Shown in pieces: positions 17,163 through 24,759 of a DNA stretch of 33,312 bases; within the stretch, counting starts at the first letter, position 1; every line of letters begins with the position of its first letter. Both the position numbers and the translations under genes were made by a program. The stretch spans positions 173,344 through 206,655 of the forward strand of contig CACHBB010000001.1 of NCBI GenBank assembly GCA_902577945.1, given 5' to 3'. Origin of the DNA: an uncultured Alphaproteobacteria bacterium. GTDB taxonomy: Bacteria; Pseudomonadota; Alphaproteobacteria; HIMB59; GCA-002718135. A model generated the notes under the pieces. The model was not told where the DNA came from, made no database searches, and saw only the letters and a program-made list of their open reading frames with translations.

Positions 17163-18176
17163 TTACCAGCCTACTCTATCAATGATTTTCTGAGCTAAGG
17201 GAGCAAGTTCTGCAAGTTTTTCAACAGGCAGTTTATCTTCTTTAAACTCGCCCCATGATTTTAACTCATCAGTTAATTGCATATCTGTATTAACCGGATA
17301 TTCATAGTTTATAGAACTGTAAAGAACTTGTGCTTTTGGCTGAGTCAAAAATTCAAGTAGTGCAATCGCATTGTCTTTATTTTTAGAGTACTTAATTGCA
17401 CCTCCGCCAGCAACATTAATGTGATTCCCTCTGTCTTCTTGATTAGTAAAAACTAACTCTATTGAGTTAGCCCACTCTTTTTGTTCTGGATTCTTTTCAT
17501 TAAACTTCATTTTTCCAAAATAATAGGTATTCATTATAGCAATATCACAGACACCTTCATAAATTGCTTTTGCTTGAGCTCTATCATTACCCTCAGGTTT
17601 ACGTGCTAAATTTGCAACAACACCTGCAGCCCATTCTTCAGCAATAACTTCTCCATTTGCAGCAATTATTGAAGCTAAAAGTGATCTATTGTAGTCATGG
17701 CTGCCAGGTCTTGTACAAATTTTACCTTTCCATTTTGAATCAGATAAATCTTCTATTCTTTTAATTGAGTCTGTAGACACTCTTTCTTTTGATATTGCAA
17801 CAATTCTAGCTCTCTTTGAAAGTGCAAACCATTTATTATTACTGTCTCTTAAATGATTTGGAATATTCATATTCAAAATATCTGAGTTAATTGGTTGCAA
17901 AATATCCTTTTCAACAAATTGGTTTAACCTTGCTATATCAACTGTTAATACTAAGTCAGCAGGTGTATCTTCACCTTCAGCTAAAACTCTTTCTAGTAAT
18001 CCTTTTTTTGCATGTAAAACATTTACCTTTATGCCAGTCGATTTTGTAAATTCCTCAAAGAAAGGATCTATTAAAATAGGCTGCCTGTAAGAATAAACAT
18101 TAACCTTTTTGGCAAACAAGTTTAGTGAAATGGTAGATGCAATTAGTATCAAAAGTAATCTAAAAATAATTTTCAT
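17163..18176 (-). CDS. fbpA: Iron(III)-binding periplasmic protein
   Basis: A 337-aa binding protein with a Sec signal (KIIFRLLLILIASTISLNLFA, cut near residue 22). The mature start KVNVYSYRQP is typical of FbpA/FutA/IdiA. Two adjacent tyrosines, Y218-Y219 in MNTYYFGKM, are the expected iron ligands; Y30 and Y162 are further candidates. It captures ferric ions for FbpB. It is the first gene of a leftward operon with fbpB. Directly before the ribosome binding site sits a perfect 9-bp inverted repeat (18192-18214), and further up an Irr-box-like palindrome (18310-18326); both could be iron-control sites, which is inference. Confidence 0.9.
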   Translation of the reverse strand: MKIIFRLLLILIASTISLNLFAKKVNVYSYRQPILIDPFFEEFTKSTGIKVNVLHAKKGLLERVLAEGEDTPADLVLTVDIARLNQFVEKDILQPINSDILNMNIPNHLRDSNNKWFALSKRARIVAISKERVSTDSIKRIEDLSDSKWKGKICTRPGSHDYNRSLLASIIAANGEVIAEEWAAGVVANLARKPEGNDRAQAKAIYEGVCDIAIMNTYYFGKMKFNEKNPEQKEWANSIELVFTNQEDRGNHINVAGGGAIKYSKNKDNAIALLEFLTQPKAQVLYSSINYEYPVNTDMQLTDELKSWGEFKEDKLPVEKLAELAPLAQKIIDRVGW

Positions 18177-18191
18177 ATAACCTTTTTTTTT

Positions 18192-18214
18192 GTGGAGATA
18201 ATAAATATCTCCAC
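18192..18214 (-). repeat. Perfect 9-bp inverted repeat in the fbpA leader
   Basis: GTGGAGATA, a 5-nt loop, then TATCTCCAC. On the mRNA strand it is followed by nine A and AGG just before ATG at 18176. It cannot be a terminator for fbpA, because the strand after the hairpin is A-rich rather than T-rich. The core GATAATAAATATC resembles a Fur-type site; an RNA hairpin in the leader is the other reading. Confidence 0.55.
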
Positions 18215-18309
18215 GTTCTATGATTAAGAATCTTATTAAAAATTATCAGAATACGAATGTAGATCTATATAAATTTTTTTTTAAAATCAGTGTTGTTAAT
18301 TTTGATAAA

Positions 18310-18326
18310 ATTAGATTTATTCTAAA
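18310..18326. promoter_or_regulatory. Irr-box-like palindrome upstream of fbpA
   Basis: ATTAGAT-TTA-TTCTAAA. The right half-site is perfect and the left differs at two positions from TTTAGAA-N3-TTCTAAA, the iron-control element that I recall for alphaproteobacterial Irr. It lies about 134 bp upstream of fbpA. It is an AT-rich palindrome in AT-rich DNA, so it may be chance. Confidence 0.25.
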
Positions 18327-18344
18327 TTTAAACTTAAAAATGTT

Positions 18345-18362
18345 GGGGCCACTTTGGGCCCC
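18345..18362 (-). terminator. Rho-independent terminator of hsp20
   Basis: GGGGCC, a 6-nt loop, then GGCCCC, about 10 nt after the hsp20 stop. It is strikingly GC-rich for the region. On the minus strand the hairpin is followed by AACATTTTT, a weak T-run. It also marks the boundary with the fbpA leader. Confidence 0.6.
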
Positions 18363-18371
18363 TATCAAAAA

Positions 18372-18809
18372 CTACTTTATTGAAATTAGTCTAGCTTTTT
18401 TTTCTTCTGGAATAATTCTCTCCAAATCGATCGCTAAAAGTCCATTTTTTAATTCAGCATCTTTAACTTTAATGTCTTCTGAAATTGTGAATGATCTTTC
18501 AAAGTGTCTTGTTGAGATTCCTTTATGAATTACACCATTACCATTTTCATTAACCACTTTTTCTTTAGGTTTATTTCTAACAGTTAAGTTGTTTTCTTTT
18601 AATTCAATCTCAATATCTTCTTTACTATATCCAGCGAGAGCAACTTCAATTTTATAGTTATGCTCATCAACTCTATGAATATTGTAAGGTGGATAATTTG
18701 TATTGTATCGTTCTGTAGACTCTAACATTCTATCAAATTCATCAAAAATTGAGTCAAATCCAACAGAGAATGGTCTTAGAGAATTCCAAACGGATAGGTT
18801 TCTAGTCAT
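18372..18809 (-). CDS. Small heat-shock protein, IbpA/Hsp20 family
   Basis: A 145-aa chaperone that holds unfolding proteins. Start MTRNLSVWNSLRPFSVGFD, alpha-crystallin domain about residues 41-130 (VALAGYSKEDIEIEL, NGLLAIDLE), and C-terminal tail IIPEEKKARLISIK with the ISI motif. A longer frame could begin at 18851, but ATG 18809 has AAGGAG 5-6 nt upstream and matches the IbpA N-terminus, so it is chosen. It has its own heat-shock-type promoter in the gap after the O-methyltransferase gene, a possible ROSE-like hairpin over the ribosome binding site, and a terminator. It thus looks like a single-gene, heat-controlled unit. Confidence 0.92.
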   Translation of the reverse strand: MTRNLSVWNSLRPFSVGFDSIFDEFDRMLESTERYNTNYPPYNIHRVDEHNYKIEVALAGYSKEDIEIELKENNLTVRNKPKEKVVNENGNGVIHKGISTRHFERSFTISEDIKVKDAELKNGLLAIDLERIIPEEKKARLISIK

Positions 18810-18814
18810 AATAA

Positions 18815-18830
18815 CTCCTTTATCAAGCAA
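18815..18830 (-). ncRNA. Possible ROSE-like RNA thermometer hairpin over the hsp20 ribosome binding site
   Basis: On the mRNA strand UUGCU (18830-18826), a 6-nt loop UGAUAA, and AGGAG (18819-18815) can pair with a G-G mismatch in the middle. This is the arrangement described for ROSE elements, in which a U(U/C)GCU motif masks the Shine-Dalgarno. It is short and not computed, so treat it as a candidate. Confidence 0.4.
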
Positions 18831-18867
18831 GTTTATTTTGCCCGCACCCACAATGGCATGCAGACAA

Positions 18868-18900
18868 TTATAATGTGGGTATGATTGTATTTAATTCAAG
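18868..18900 (-). promoter_or_regulatory. Sigma-32 (RpoH)-type promoter of hsp20
   Basis: On the minus strand CTTGAA (18900-18895) is followed after about 15 nt by CCCACATTATAAT, resembling the RpoH pattern CTTGAA-N-CCCCATNTA. It begins 6 nt after the stop of the O-methyltransferase gene, leaving a leader of about 55-60 nt before hsp20. Confidence 0.5.
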
Positions 18901-18906
18901 TGTTTG

Positions 18907-19563
18907 TTATTTTTTTCTTATGAACGACAATCCATCAGATAGTGGCAAAAGAGAGAATTCTACTCTTTTGTCATTTTTTATTTTTAAATTTAAATCTCGG
19001 ATAGTTTTTGTTTTAGAGTCCTGTTTGGTTTCATCAGCAACATCACCGTGCCAGAGCATATTATCAATAATTATAATACCATTAGAAACTAATAAATTAA
19101 GCGACAGCTCGTAATAATTTGGATAATTATTTTTATCAGCATCTATAAAAATTAAATCATAAGTGTGTTGACGGTCTATCATACTTTGCATTACCTCAAC
19201 ACCATCACCAATTATCGATTCAATTTTTGAACTCATATTATCTAGATCCCAATATTTTTTTGCTAAAGGTAAAAATTCATCTGAATTATCAACAGTTACA
19301 ATTTTTCCTGTTTCAGGCAAACCTCTTGCCAAAAACAAAGTGCTCATCCCTGTAAATCTACCAACCTCTAAACAGTTTTTAGCATTGGAAATTTTAGTTA
19401 TAATTTCTAAAAACTGACCTTGTTCTTTTGCAATCTGCATTTGTGAAACACTGCCAAGTTTTAGAGTTTCTTTTTCTAGTTCAGTAATTATTTTATCTTC
19501 TCGGTAACCTACACTTTGTAAGTATTGCACAAGTGCATCATTAATTTCAGTTTGGGTGCTCAT
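18907..19563 (-). CDS. SAM-dependent O-methyltransferase, family 3
   Basis: A 218-aa class I methyltransferase of the caffeoyl-CoA/catechol O-methyltransferase group. SAM-binding motif EVGRFTGMSTL (66-76; most relatives have IGTFTGYS), the acidic loop VDNSDEF (91-97), metal-binding D141 in DADKNNY, D167-N168 in IIDNML, and the ending LPLSDGLSFIRK. It probably needs a divalent metal and methylates a catechol-like or phenolic hydroxyl; the substrate is unknown. The ATG overlaps the deoA stop by 1 nt, so it is the last gene of the nucleoside operon by position, though a functional tie is not evident. Confidence 0.85.
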   Translation of the reverse strand: MSTQTEINDALVQYLQSVGYREDKIITELEKETLKLGSVSQMQIAKEQGQFLEIITKISNAKNCLEVGRFTGMSTLFLARGLPETGKIVTVDNSDEFLPLAKKYWDLDNMSSKIESIIGDGVEVMQSMIDRQHTYDLIFIDADKNNYPNYYELSLNLLVSNGIIIIDNMLWHGDVADETKQDSKTKTIRDLNLKIKNDKRVEFSLLPLSDGLSFIRKK

Positions 19564-20873
19564 TAGTTTATGGTTTCAAATATTTCAGATGGTTTTTTGG
19601 TTTTTTTATCTGATATGATGAAACAACCCTTTATTTTATTAATTAAATTATCATCAATATTTTTGTTTGAATATAAACTTAATAAAGGAGTTGAGGAATT
19701 AATTTCATCACCTATGTTGAGAACATTGTCATATCCAACTCCATAATCTATTTTATCAGTAACTTGTTTTCTTCCACCTCCGAGTTCGATAAGTATAAGG
19801 CCTAATTCTCTGGTATGAATTTTTTCTATCCAACCTTCCTCACTAGAAAATACATCTTTTTGAACCGAGGTATTTATTAAATCTTTTTCAAAAGATGATA
19901 AAATATTTTTTGGTCCACCTAAGGCTGCAACCATCATTTCAAATTTTTCTGCAGCTAGTCCACTATTAATGACTGTATTTATTTTATTATAAGCCTCTTC
20001 TTTAGAAATTTTATAAATATTTACTAATAGCGAAGATATTAATTCATTAGTAATCTTCTCTAATCGATGATCTTTAAAATCATTTTTAATATATTTTATA
20101 CATTCTAATATCTCTAGTGTATGTCCAGCACTTTTACCTAAGACTTGATTCATATCTGTTAATATAGCTTCGCAATGTAAACCTGCTCCTTTAGCGACTC
20201 TTACTAAGGAGTTGGATAAATCTCTTGCTATATCAATAGTACTATTAAAAGATCCATTACCAACTTTTACATCAAGTACTAAAGATGAAAGACCGCTTGC
20301 AATTTTTTTTGAAAGAATAGATGATGTTATTAAGGGTAAAGATTCTACTGTACCTACAATATCCCTTATAGAATATAATTTTTTATCAGCTGGTGCTAAG
20401 TTAGAGGTTTGACCGATAATTGCACAACCAACGTCTTTTACAACTTGTTTAAAAGTCTCTAAATCAGGCTTTGTATTGTACCCAGGTATTGAATCAAACT
20501 TATCTAGTGTACCGCCCGTATGACCCAACCCCCTACCTGAAATCATTGGTACATACAATCCACAAGCTGCAAGTATTGGTGCTAATATAACGCTTGTCTT
20601 ATCTCCAACACCACCAGTTGAGTGCTTATCACAAACCAACTCAGAATCTACAATCTCAGACCAATTTAGTGTATCGCCTGAGTTCGTCATCGCCTCAGTT
20701 AAACAAACAGTTTCTTCAGGCGTCATTCCATTTGCAAATATTGCCATACTCATCGCTGCAATTTGTGCATCTGAAAAAGATCCATTTGTTAAACCGTCTA
20801 CAAAAAAGTTGATATCTTCTTTTGAGAGAACTTTATTGTCTCTTTTTTTTCTAATTATCTCTTGAGGTATCAT
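19563..20873 (-). CDS. deoA: Thymidine phosphorylase
   Basis: A 436-aa enzyme that splits thymidine (and deoxyuridine) with phosphate into base and 2-deoxyribose 1-phosphate. The phosphate-binding KHSTGGVGDK (83-92) and SGRGLGHTGGTLDK (112-125) are intact, as are base-binding R170, S185 and K189 (YSIRDIVGTVESLPLITSSILSKK region). Length is normal. Pyrimidine nucleoside phosphorylase, which also takes uridine, is the main alternative. It overlaps punA by 23 nt and the downstream methyltransferase by 1 nt. No deoC or deoB lies nearby to continue the breakdown of the sugar phosphate. Confidence 0.92.
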   Translation of the reverse strand: MIPQEIIRKKRDNKVLSKEDINFFVDGLTNGSFSDAQIAAMSMAIFANGMTPEETVCLTEAMTNSGDTLNWSEIVDSELVCDKHSTGGVGDKTSVILAPILAACGLYVPMISGRGLGHTGGTLDKFDSIPGYNTKPDLETFKQVVKDVGCAIIGQTSNLAPADKKLYSIRDIVGTVESLPLITSSILSKKIASGLSSLVLDVKVGNGSFNSTIDIARDLSNSLVRVAKGAGLHCEAILTDMNQVLGKSAGHTLEILECIKYIKNDFKDHRLEKITNELISSLLVNIYKISKEEAYNKINTVINSGLAAEKFEMMVAALGGPKNILSSFEKDLINTSVQKDVFSSEEGWIEKIHTRELGLILIELGGGRKQVTDKIDYGVGYDNVLNIGDEINSSTPLLSLYSNKNIDDNLINKIKGCFIISDKKTKKPSEIFETIN

Positions 20874-21681
20874 CGAATTGAACTTGTTGTATAAATTGTT
20901 TAATTAAATTTAAAACATTGTTCTCTGCTAAACTTGCATTCTCTAAAGTTTCTTGATGACTTAATTTTGTTTTATTCATACCAGCAGCTAAGTTGGTGAT
21001 TACACTTATACCAATAACAGAAAGGCTACAATGATTAGCAACTAAAACTTCTGGTACTGTAGACATTCCGACAGCATTTCCACCTATTACTTTTAAGGCA
21101 TTGATTTCAGCAGGTGTTTCAAAATTTGGTCCTGAGTACATACAATAAATACCTTCATAAATTTTTTGATCTATTTTTTTAGCGACTTGTATTAGCTGAT
21201 CTCTGTAAAACTTATGATACCCATCACTCATATCATGAAAGCGAGGGCCATACTCTTCAGCATTGGGTCCAATAAGTGGATTGAAACCACTCCAGTTAAT
21301 GTGATCTTTAATTGCCATTAGACTACCGGCCGGCATAGCTTCATCTAAACTACCTGCTGCATTTGTAACGATTAACAACTTACATCCAATGTCCTTTAAA
21401 ACTCTTATGGGTGAAGCCAAGCTTTGAGGATTGTGCCCTTCATAAATATGTGATCTTCCATACATACAAACAACATTTAAAGTATTTATTTTTCCTAGAA
21501 CTAATTTACCTGCGTGACCTTTAACAGTTGGCTGTGGAAAATCAGATAACTGTTCATATGAAATTGATTCTTGAATATCTTTTTCTTCAAAAAAATTAGT
21601 TAGTCCACTTCCTAAAATTACGGCAATATCAGGTGAAGTATTATTTGTTATTTCTAAAAATTTTTTTGCCGAAGGTAGCAT
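20851..21681 (-). CDS. punA: Purine nucleoside phosphorylase, trimeric type
   Basis: A 276-aa enzyme converting inosine and guanosine plus phosphate to base plus ribose 1-phosphate. Phosphate loop LGSGLTNF (23-30), H56 in KGHAGKL, YEGHNP, TNAAGSL (107-112), FETPAEI (187-193) with E188, and N230 in VITNLAAGMN, the residue that discriminates 6-oxopurines. Methylthioadenosine phosphorylases share the fold, but the Asn favours inosine/guanosine. It overlaps deoA by 23 nt and cdd by 1 nt, and would use the inosine made by the adenosine deaminase encoded at 12551. Confidence 0.9.
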   Translation of the reverse strand: MLPSAKKFLEITNNTSPDIAVILGSGLTNFFEEKDIQESISYEQLSDFPQPTVKGHAGKLVLGKINTLNVVCMYGRSHIYEGHNPQSLASPIRVLKDIGCKLLIVTNAAGSLDEAMPAGSLMAIKDHINWSGFNPLIGPNAEEYGPRFHDMSDGYHKFYRDQLIQVAKKIDQKIYEGIYCMYSGPNFETPAEINALKVIGGNAVGMSTVPEVLVANHCSLSVIGISVITNLAAGMNKTKLSHQETLENASLAENNVLNLIKQFIQQVQFDDTSRDN

Positions 21682-22097
21682 TAAAGATTCTCTGGGCCAA
21701 AAGAGTCTGGAAGTAATTCTTCGAGAGTAGATGTTTTCATATGACCATTTTCATTACACATATGAATCTTAGTATCTAATGTAGCAAATTCTCTTAATCT
21801 CTGTCTACAACCGCCACAAGGTGAGCATAATAATTCGCCTGAACCTATAACCACAACTTCTAAAATTTTTTTGTTTCCATTAGAAATCATATTTCCAATT
21901 GCAGTTGCTTCAGCACATTGTGATTGAGGATATGCAGCATTTTCAACATTACAACCAGTAATAATTTTACTCTCTTCTGTTAGAAAAGCTGCTCCTACTT
22001 TAAAATTAGAATAAGGAACATGTGCTTGCTCTCTCACTTTTTTTGCAGCCTTAAATAAATTATCAAAATTTTCTGAAACCATACTCTTTTTTAACAT
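21681..22097 (-). CDS. cdd: Cytidine deaminase
   Basis: A 138-aa zinc enzyme that deaminates cytidine and deoxycytidine to uridine and deoxyuridine, which DeoA-type enzymes can then cleave. NVENAAYPQS precedes CAE (C61, catalytic E63), and the second zinc knuckle is PCGGC (C94, C97). The Cys ligand in place of His fits the short tetrameric form. The start is ATG 22097 or the in-frame ATG at residue 6; the latter is closer to the typical N-terminus. It shares 1 nt with punA and follows DUF1501 by 26 nt. Confidence 0.92.
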   Translation of the reverse strand: MLKKSMVSENFDNLFKAAKKVREQAHVPYSNFKVGAAFLTEESKIITGCNVENAAYPQSQCAEATAIGNMISNGNKKILEVVVIGSGELLCSPCGGCRQRLREFATLDTKIHMCNENGHMKTSTLEELLPDSFGPENL

Positions 22098-22123
22098 GAA
22101 ATTACTAAAAAAATTATTTATTT

Positions 22124-23275
22124 CTAAATCTTAAACAATTCTTGAGACAAATCAGGAAGTTGATCACCCCAAAAAACTTCTTTACGCAAAAATTCTGGAT
22201 CTTGGTTAAAACAAACAGACATTGCAGAATTATATACAGCCCTAGAATCAATAGTGGAGTTTAAATCTCTTCCTTCAAATAATTCTTTCTTTTTCAGTCC
22301 AGGCCAATCTGTATAAACTTGAGATTTTTTTAGTAAACCTCCAGCCATTAGTATTGCACTTCCATATCCGTGTTCGGTCCCATACCCTCCATTTTGCTTA
22401 ATAGTTCGGCCAAACTCTGTCAGAGTTAAAATAAGTGTATTATCAAATGCTTGGCCAAGATTTTCATATAAAATAGTAACAATTTTATTTATCTCTTCTA
22501 ATTCATCAGCATGCGCCCCATCAACTCCACCTTGAGCAGCATGAGTATCAAATCCATCTAAATCAAAAACAGCAACTCTTGGACCACTTTGTTCTTTTAA
22601 TTGTTTTGCTGCTTCAAGAGCAAGTTTTTTTCTATCGTCTGAGTCTGTTGCTATTTGCATAGAAAATGGTCTTTTCTTGATTGTATCAAGTGTGGATTTA
22701 ATTAGCTCATTATGCTCGCCTTTAAATTCATTATAAATTTGATCAATTAATTTTGTTTCAACAAAATCTGGTGATGGAAAGAAATTGTTATTCTGCGGTA
22801 CACCTCTTAATAAAAGCGGCATTGGTAAAGATATTGCCAAACCTTTGCCTATAATATTTGATGCTAATAGTCCTCTTCCAAGCCATCCTGTTTTTTCTTT
22901 GTATGGAATATGTGCACCAGTTTCCATTAAATTTTGTCCATCGAAATGAGATCTCCCTGTGTAAGGAATGTTAGTTGCATGTACAAATGCCCCTTGATTT
23001 CTTTCCCAAAGTTTATGAAAAATTTCTAATTTAGGATGAAGCCCAAAATCACTATTCAAATTAAGTACATCTTCTAAAATAAGTTTTTTTCGTAATTTTT
23101 TTAAACTTTTATCTCCAATAACAGGAATAGCTGTTAAACCATCCATCCCTCCACGTAGTGAAATTATAATTAAATTTTTTTTCTGCATTGAGGCAAAACT
23201 TATTTTTGGAAAGTATCCTGAGAGAAACAAGGTTGTTGACCCTCCAATTAGAAAATTTCTTCTTGTGCAGTTCAT
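22124..23275 (-). CDS. DUF1501 protein with Tat signal
   Basis: A 383-aa exported protein. The N-terminus has a twin-arginine signal TRRNFLIGGS and a hydrophobic stretch ending near residue 30. LIIISLRGGMDGLTAI and FDLDGFDTHAAQGG, with TEFGRTIKQNGGYGTEHGYGSA, are the usual DUF1501 motifs; the fold resembles the alkaline phosphatase/sulfatase group. The biochemical role is unknown. It is translationally coupled to the DUF1800 gene (4-nt ATGA overlap), a pairing seen in many bacteria. Confidence 0.88.
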   Translation of the reverse strand: MNCTRRNFLIGGSTTLFLSGYFPKISFASMQKKNLIIISLRGGMDGLTAIPVIGDKSLKKLRKKLILEDVLNLNSDFGLHPKLEIFHKLWERNQGAFVHATNIPYTGRSHFDGQNLMETGAHIPYKEKTGWLGRGLLASNIIGKGLAISLPMPLLLRGVPQNNNFFPSPDFVETKLIDQIYNEFKGEHNELIKSTLDTIKKRPFSMQIATDSDDRKKLALEAAKQLKEQSGPRVAVFDLDGFDTHAAQGGVDGAHADELEEINKIVTILYENLGQAFDNTLILTLTEFGRTIKQNGGYGTEHGYGSAILMAGGLLKKSQVYTDWPGLKKKELFEGRDLNSTIDSRAVYNSAMSVCFNQDPEFLRKEVFWGDQLPDLSQELFKI

Positions 23276-24708
23276 ACTTTTAATACTCCTGGTAAGTTAC
23301 AAATAACTCCGTATTTTCTTCCTAAATCTTTATCTGATGTACCAAACCTAAATTGATGAATAAGGGAAGCCATATTTTCATAGTCTTCAAAATTATTTTT
23401 AAGACAAGTTATAATGAAGTCATGTGATTTATTTCCAGATTTAACGAGCATTGGAAGCTCAATTGAAGCGAACCAAAAACGACGCAATAATAATTCTGGT
23501 GATACCCAGTCAACCTCAAAATCACTCCAACCATTAGGTTGTTTTGCACGATATGGTGAATTGCCAATTTCCCTAAGTATCCATGATAACTGTCTTTGTT
23601 TATTAGTTGGTCTAGATTTAAAAACATATTCCATTTTTTTTGCAGAAAGCGGAGTATTTAAATCAAACATTCTAGATAATTGCATTAGCCATATTTCAGG
23701 TGGGTGAAATTTATGTGTAGTCTCATTGTGCTTATAAGCTTGAGTTATAACTGCTTTATGTATTTCAGCTAAGCTACCATTTGATTTGTTCCATGCTTCT
23801 ATTACTGGGCTTATCATTTCTTCAGTTGGTTCATCTGTAATAAAATGTCTGCATAATTTTGTTGAAACAAATTTTATACAAATTGGATGTGTTGCTAAAT
23901 CATGAATAACTTTTGCAAGTTCTCTCTTTGCATCATTTTTATATTTAACTCCTAAAACTACCTTGTCACCTTTTTGATGCATCTCTTGATCAAACCATAC
24001 ATCTCCTGTCTCTAGGTTTTTTCTACTCCATTTATGGCTCCAACCTGTCATGATATAAGCTAACTGAATAACATCTTCCTGGGTATAGCCAGCATTTGGA
24101 GATACAGTATGCAGTTCTAATAATTCTCTTGCATGATTTTCATTAATCGTCTCCCTCCACTCCATTCCTTTTTTAGAATTTGGTCCAAAAGACTCAGAGT
24201 TATCTAAATGGTGAATCATACACCAAGAAGTCGTAACAGACAGCACCATATCTTCAAAAGTTTTAACCATATTAGGTCTTATAATTTCACGTTGATAAGG
24301 GCCTGTGCTAAACTCAGCCAAAAAATCTTTTTCACTTATAGCAAAATGATTTCCCCAAAAAAGCCAGAAACGTTCAAATACGGGTTGATTACTATACTTC
24401 GTTTGATAGTGACGAATAGCGTGTTCATTTAATTCAAAATATCTCTCACCAGTTTTTATTCTCAATTCATCTTTTGCTCTTTTGTAAGCATTCTTGTCAT
24501 TTTTGTATTTTTTTCTTAAAACTTCTCTGTCTCCATAAACCCATTCTCCATATTTTTTTCTTAAATCTTTTTCTGATGGAATTGAGCCTGGCCATAAAAG
24601 GTCGGGGATACTATTCAGTTGACTTAATGCCCAATTAAGAGGATCTTTATCTTCTTTTTCATTTGGTGATAAACCAAATGCAACTCGTCTGTAAAATTTT
24701 AATGACAT
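23272..24708 (-). CDS. DUF1800 protein
   Basis: A 478-aa protein of unknown function. Typical DUF1800 blocks are the opening FYRRVAFGLSPNEK, the middle HFAISEKDFLAEF, ENHARELLELHTVS and YTQEDVIQLAYIMTGW. It has no obvious signal peptide. It leads a run that continues with DUF1501, cdd, punA, deoA and a methyltransferase. Only about 50 bp separate its start from the start of the TrpF-like gene on the other strand, which must hold both promoters. Confidence 0.86.
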   Translation of the reverse strand: MSLKFYRRVAFGLSPNEKEDKDPLNWALSQLNSIPDLLWPGSIPSEKDLRKKYGEWVYGDREVLRKKYKNDKNAYKRAKDELRIKTGERYFELNEHAIRHYQTKYSNQPVFERFWLFWGNHFAISEKDFLAEFSTGPYQREIIRPNMVKTFEDMVLSVTTSWCMIHHLDNSESFGPNSKKGMEWRETINENHARELLELHTVSPNAGYTQEDVIQLAYIMTGWSHKWSRKNLETGDVWFDQEMHQKGDKVVLGVKYKNDAKRELAKVIHDLATHPICIKFVSTKLCRHFITDEPTEEMISPVIEAWNKSNGSLAEIHKAVITQAYKHNETTHKFHPPEIWLMQLSRMFDLNTPLSAKKMEYVFKSRPTNKQRQLSWILREIGNSPYRAKQPNGWSDFEVDWVSPELLLRRFWFASIELPMLVKSGNKSHDFIITCLKNNFEDYENMASLIHQFRFGTSDKDLGRKYGVICNLPGVLKV

Positions 24709-24759
24709 ATTTAAAAAAAAGTAGTTTACATGTATTTACAATATTTAAAATCAAAACTG

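Noticed and set aside
18192..18214. Hairpin read as a Rho-independent terminator
   Set aside because: The strand downstream of the stem is A-rich in the fbpA direction and has no T-run on the plus strand, and no plus-strand gene ends before it.
18220..18528. 102-aa open frame on the plus strand across the fbpA leader and hsp20 end
   Set aside because: It covers a terminator stem and is antisense to hsp20, with no family resemblance and no ribosome binding site.
18810..18851. 14-residue N-terminal extension of Hsp20 starting at 18851
   Set aside because: It would cover the putative leader; ATG 18809 has a good AAGGAG and the IbpA-like N-terminus.
23414..24432. Open frames antisense to the DUF1800 gene
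   Set aside because: They lack any family motif or start signal and are best read as shadows of the real coding frame.
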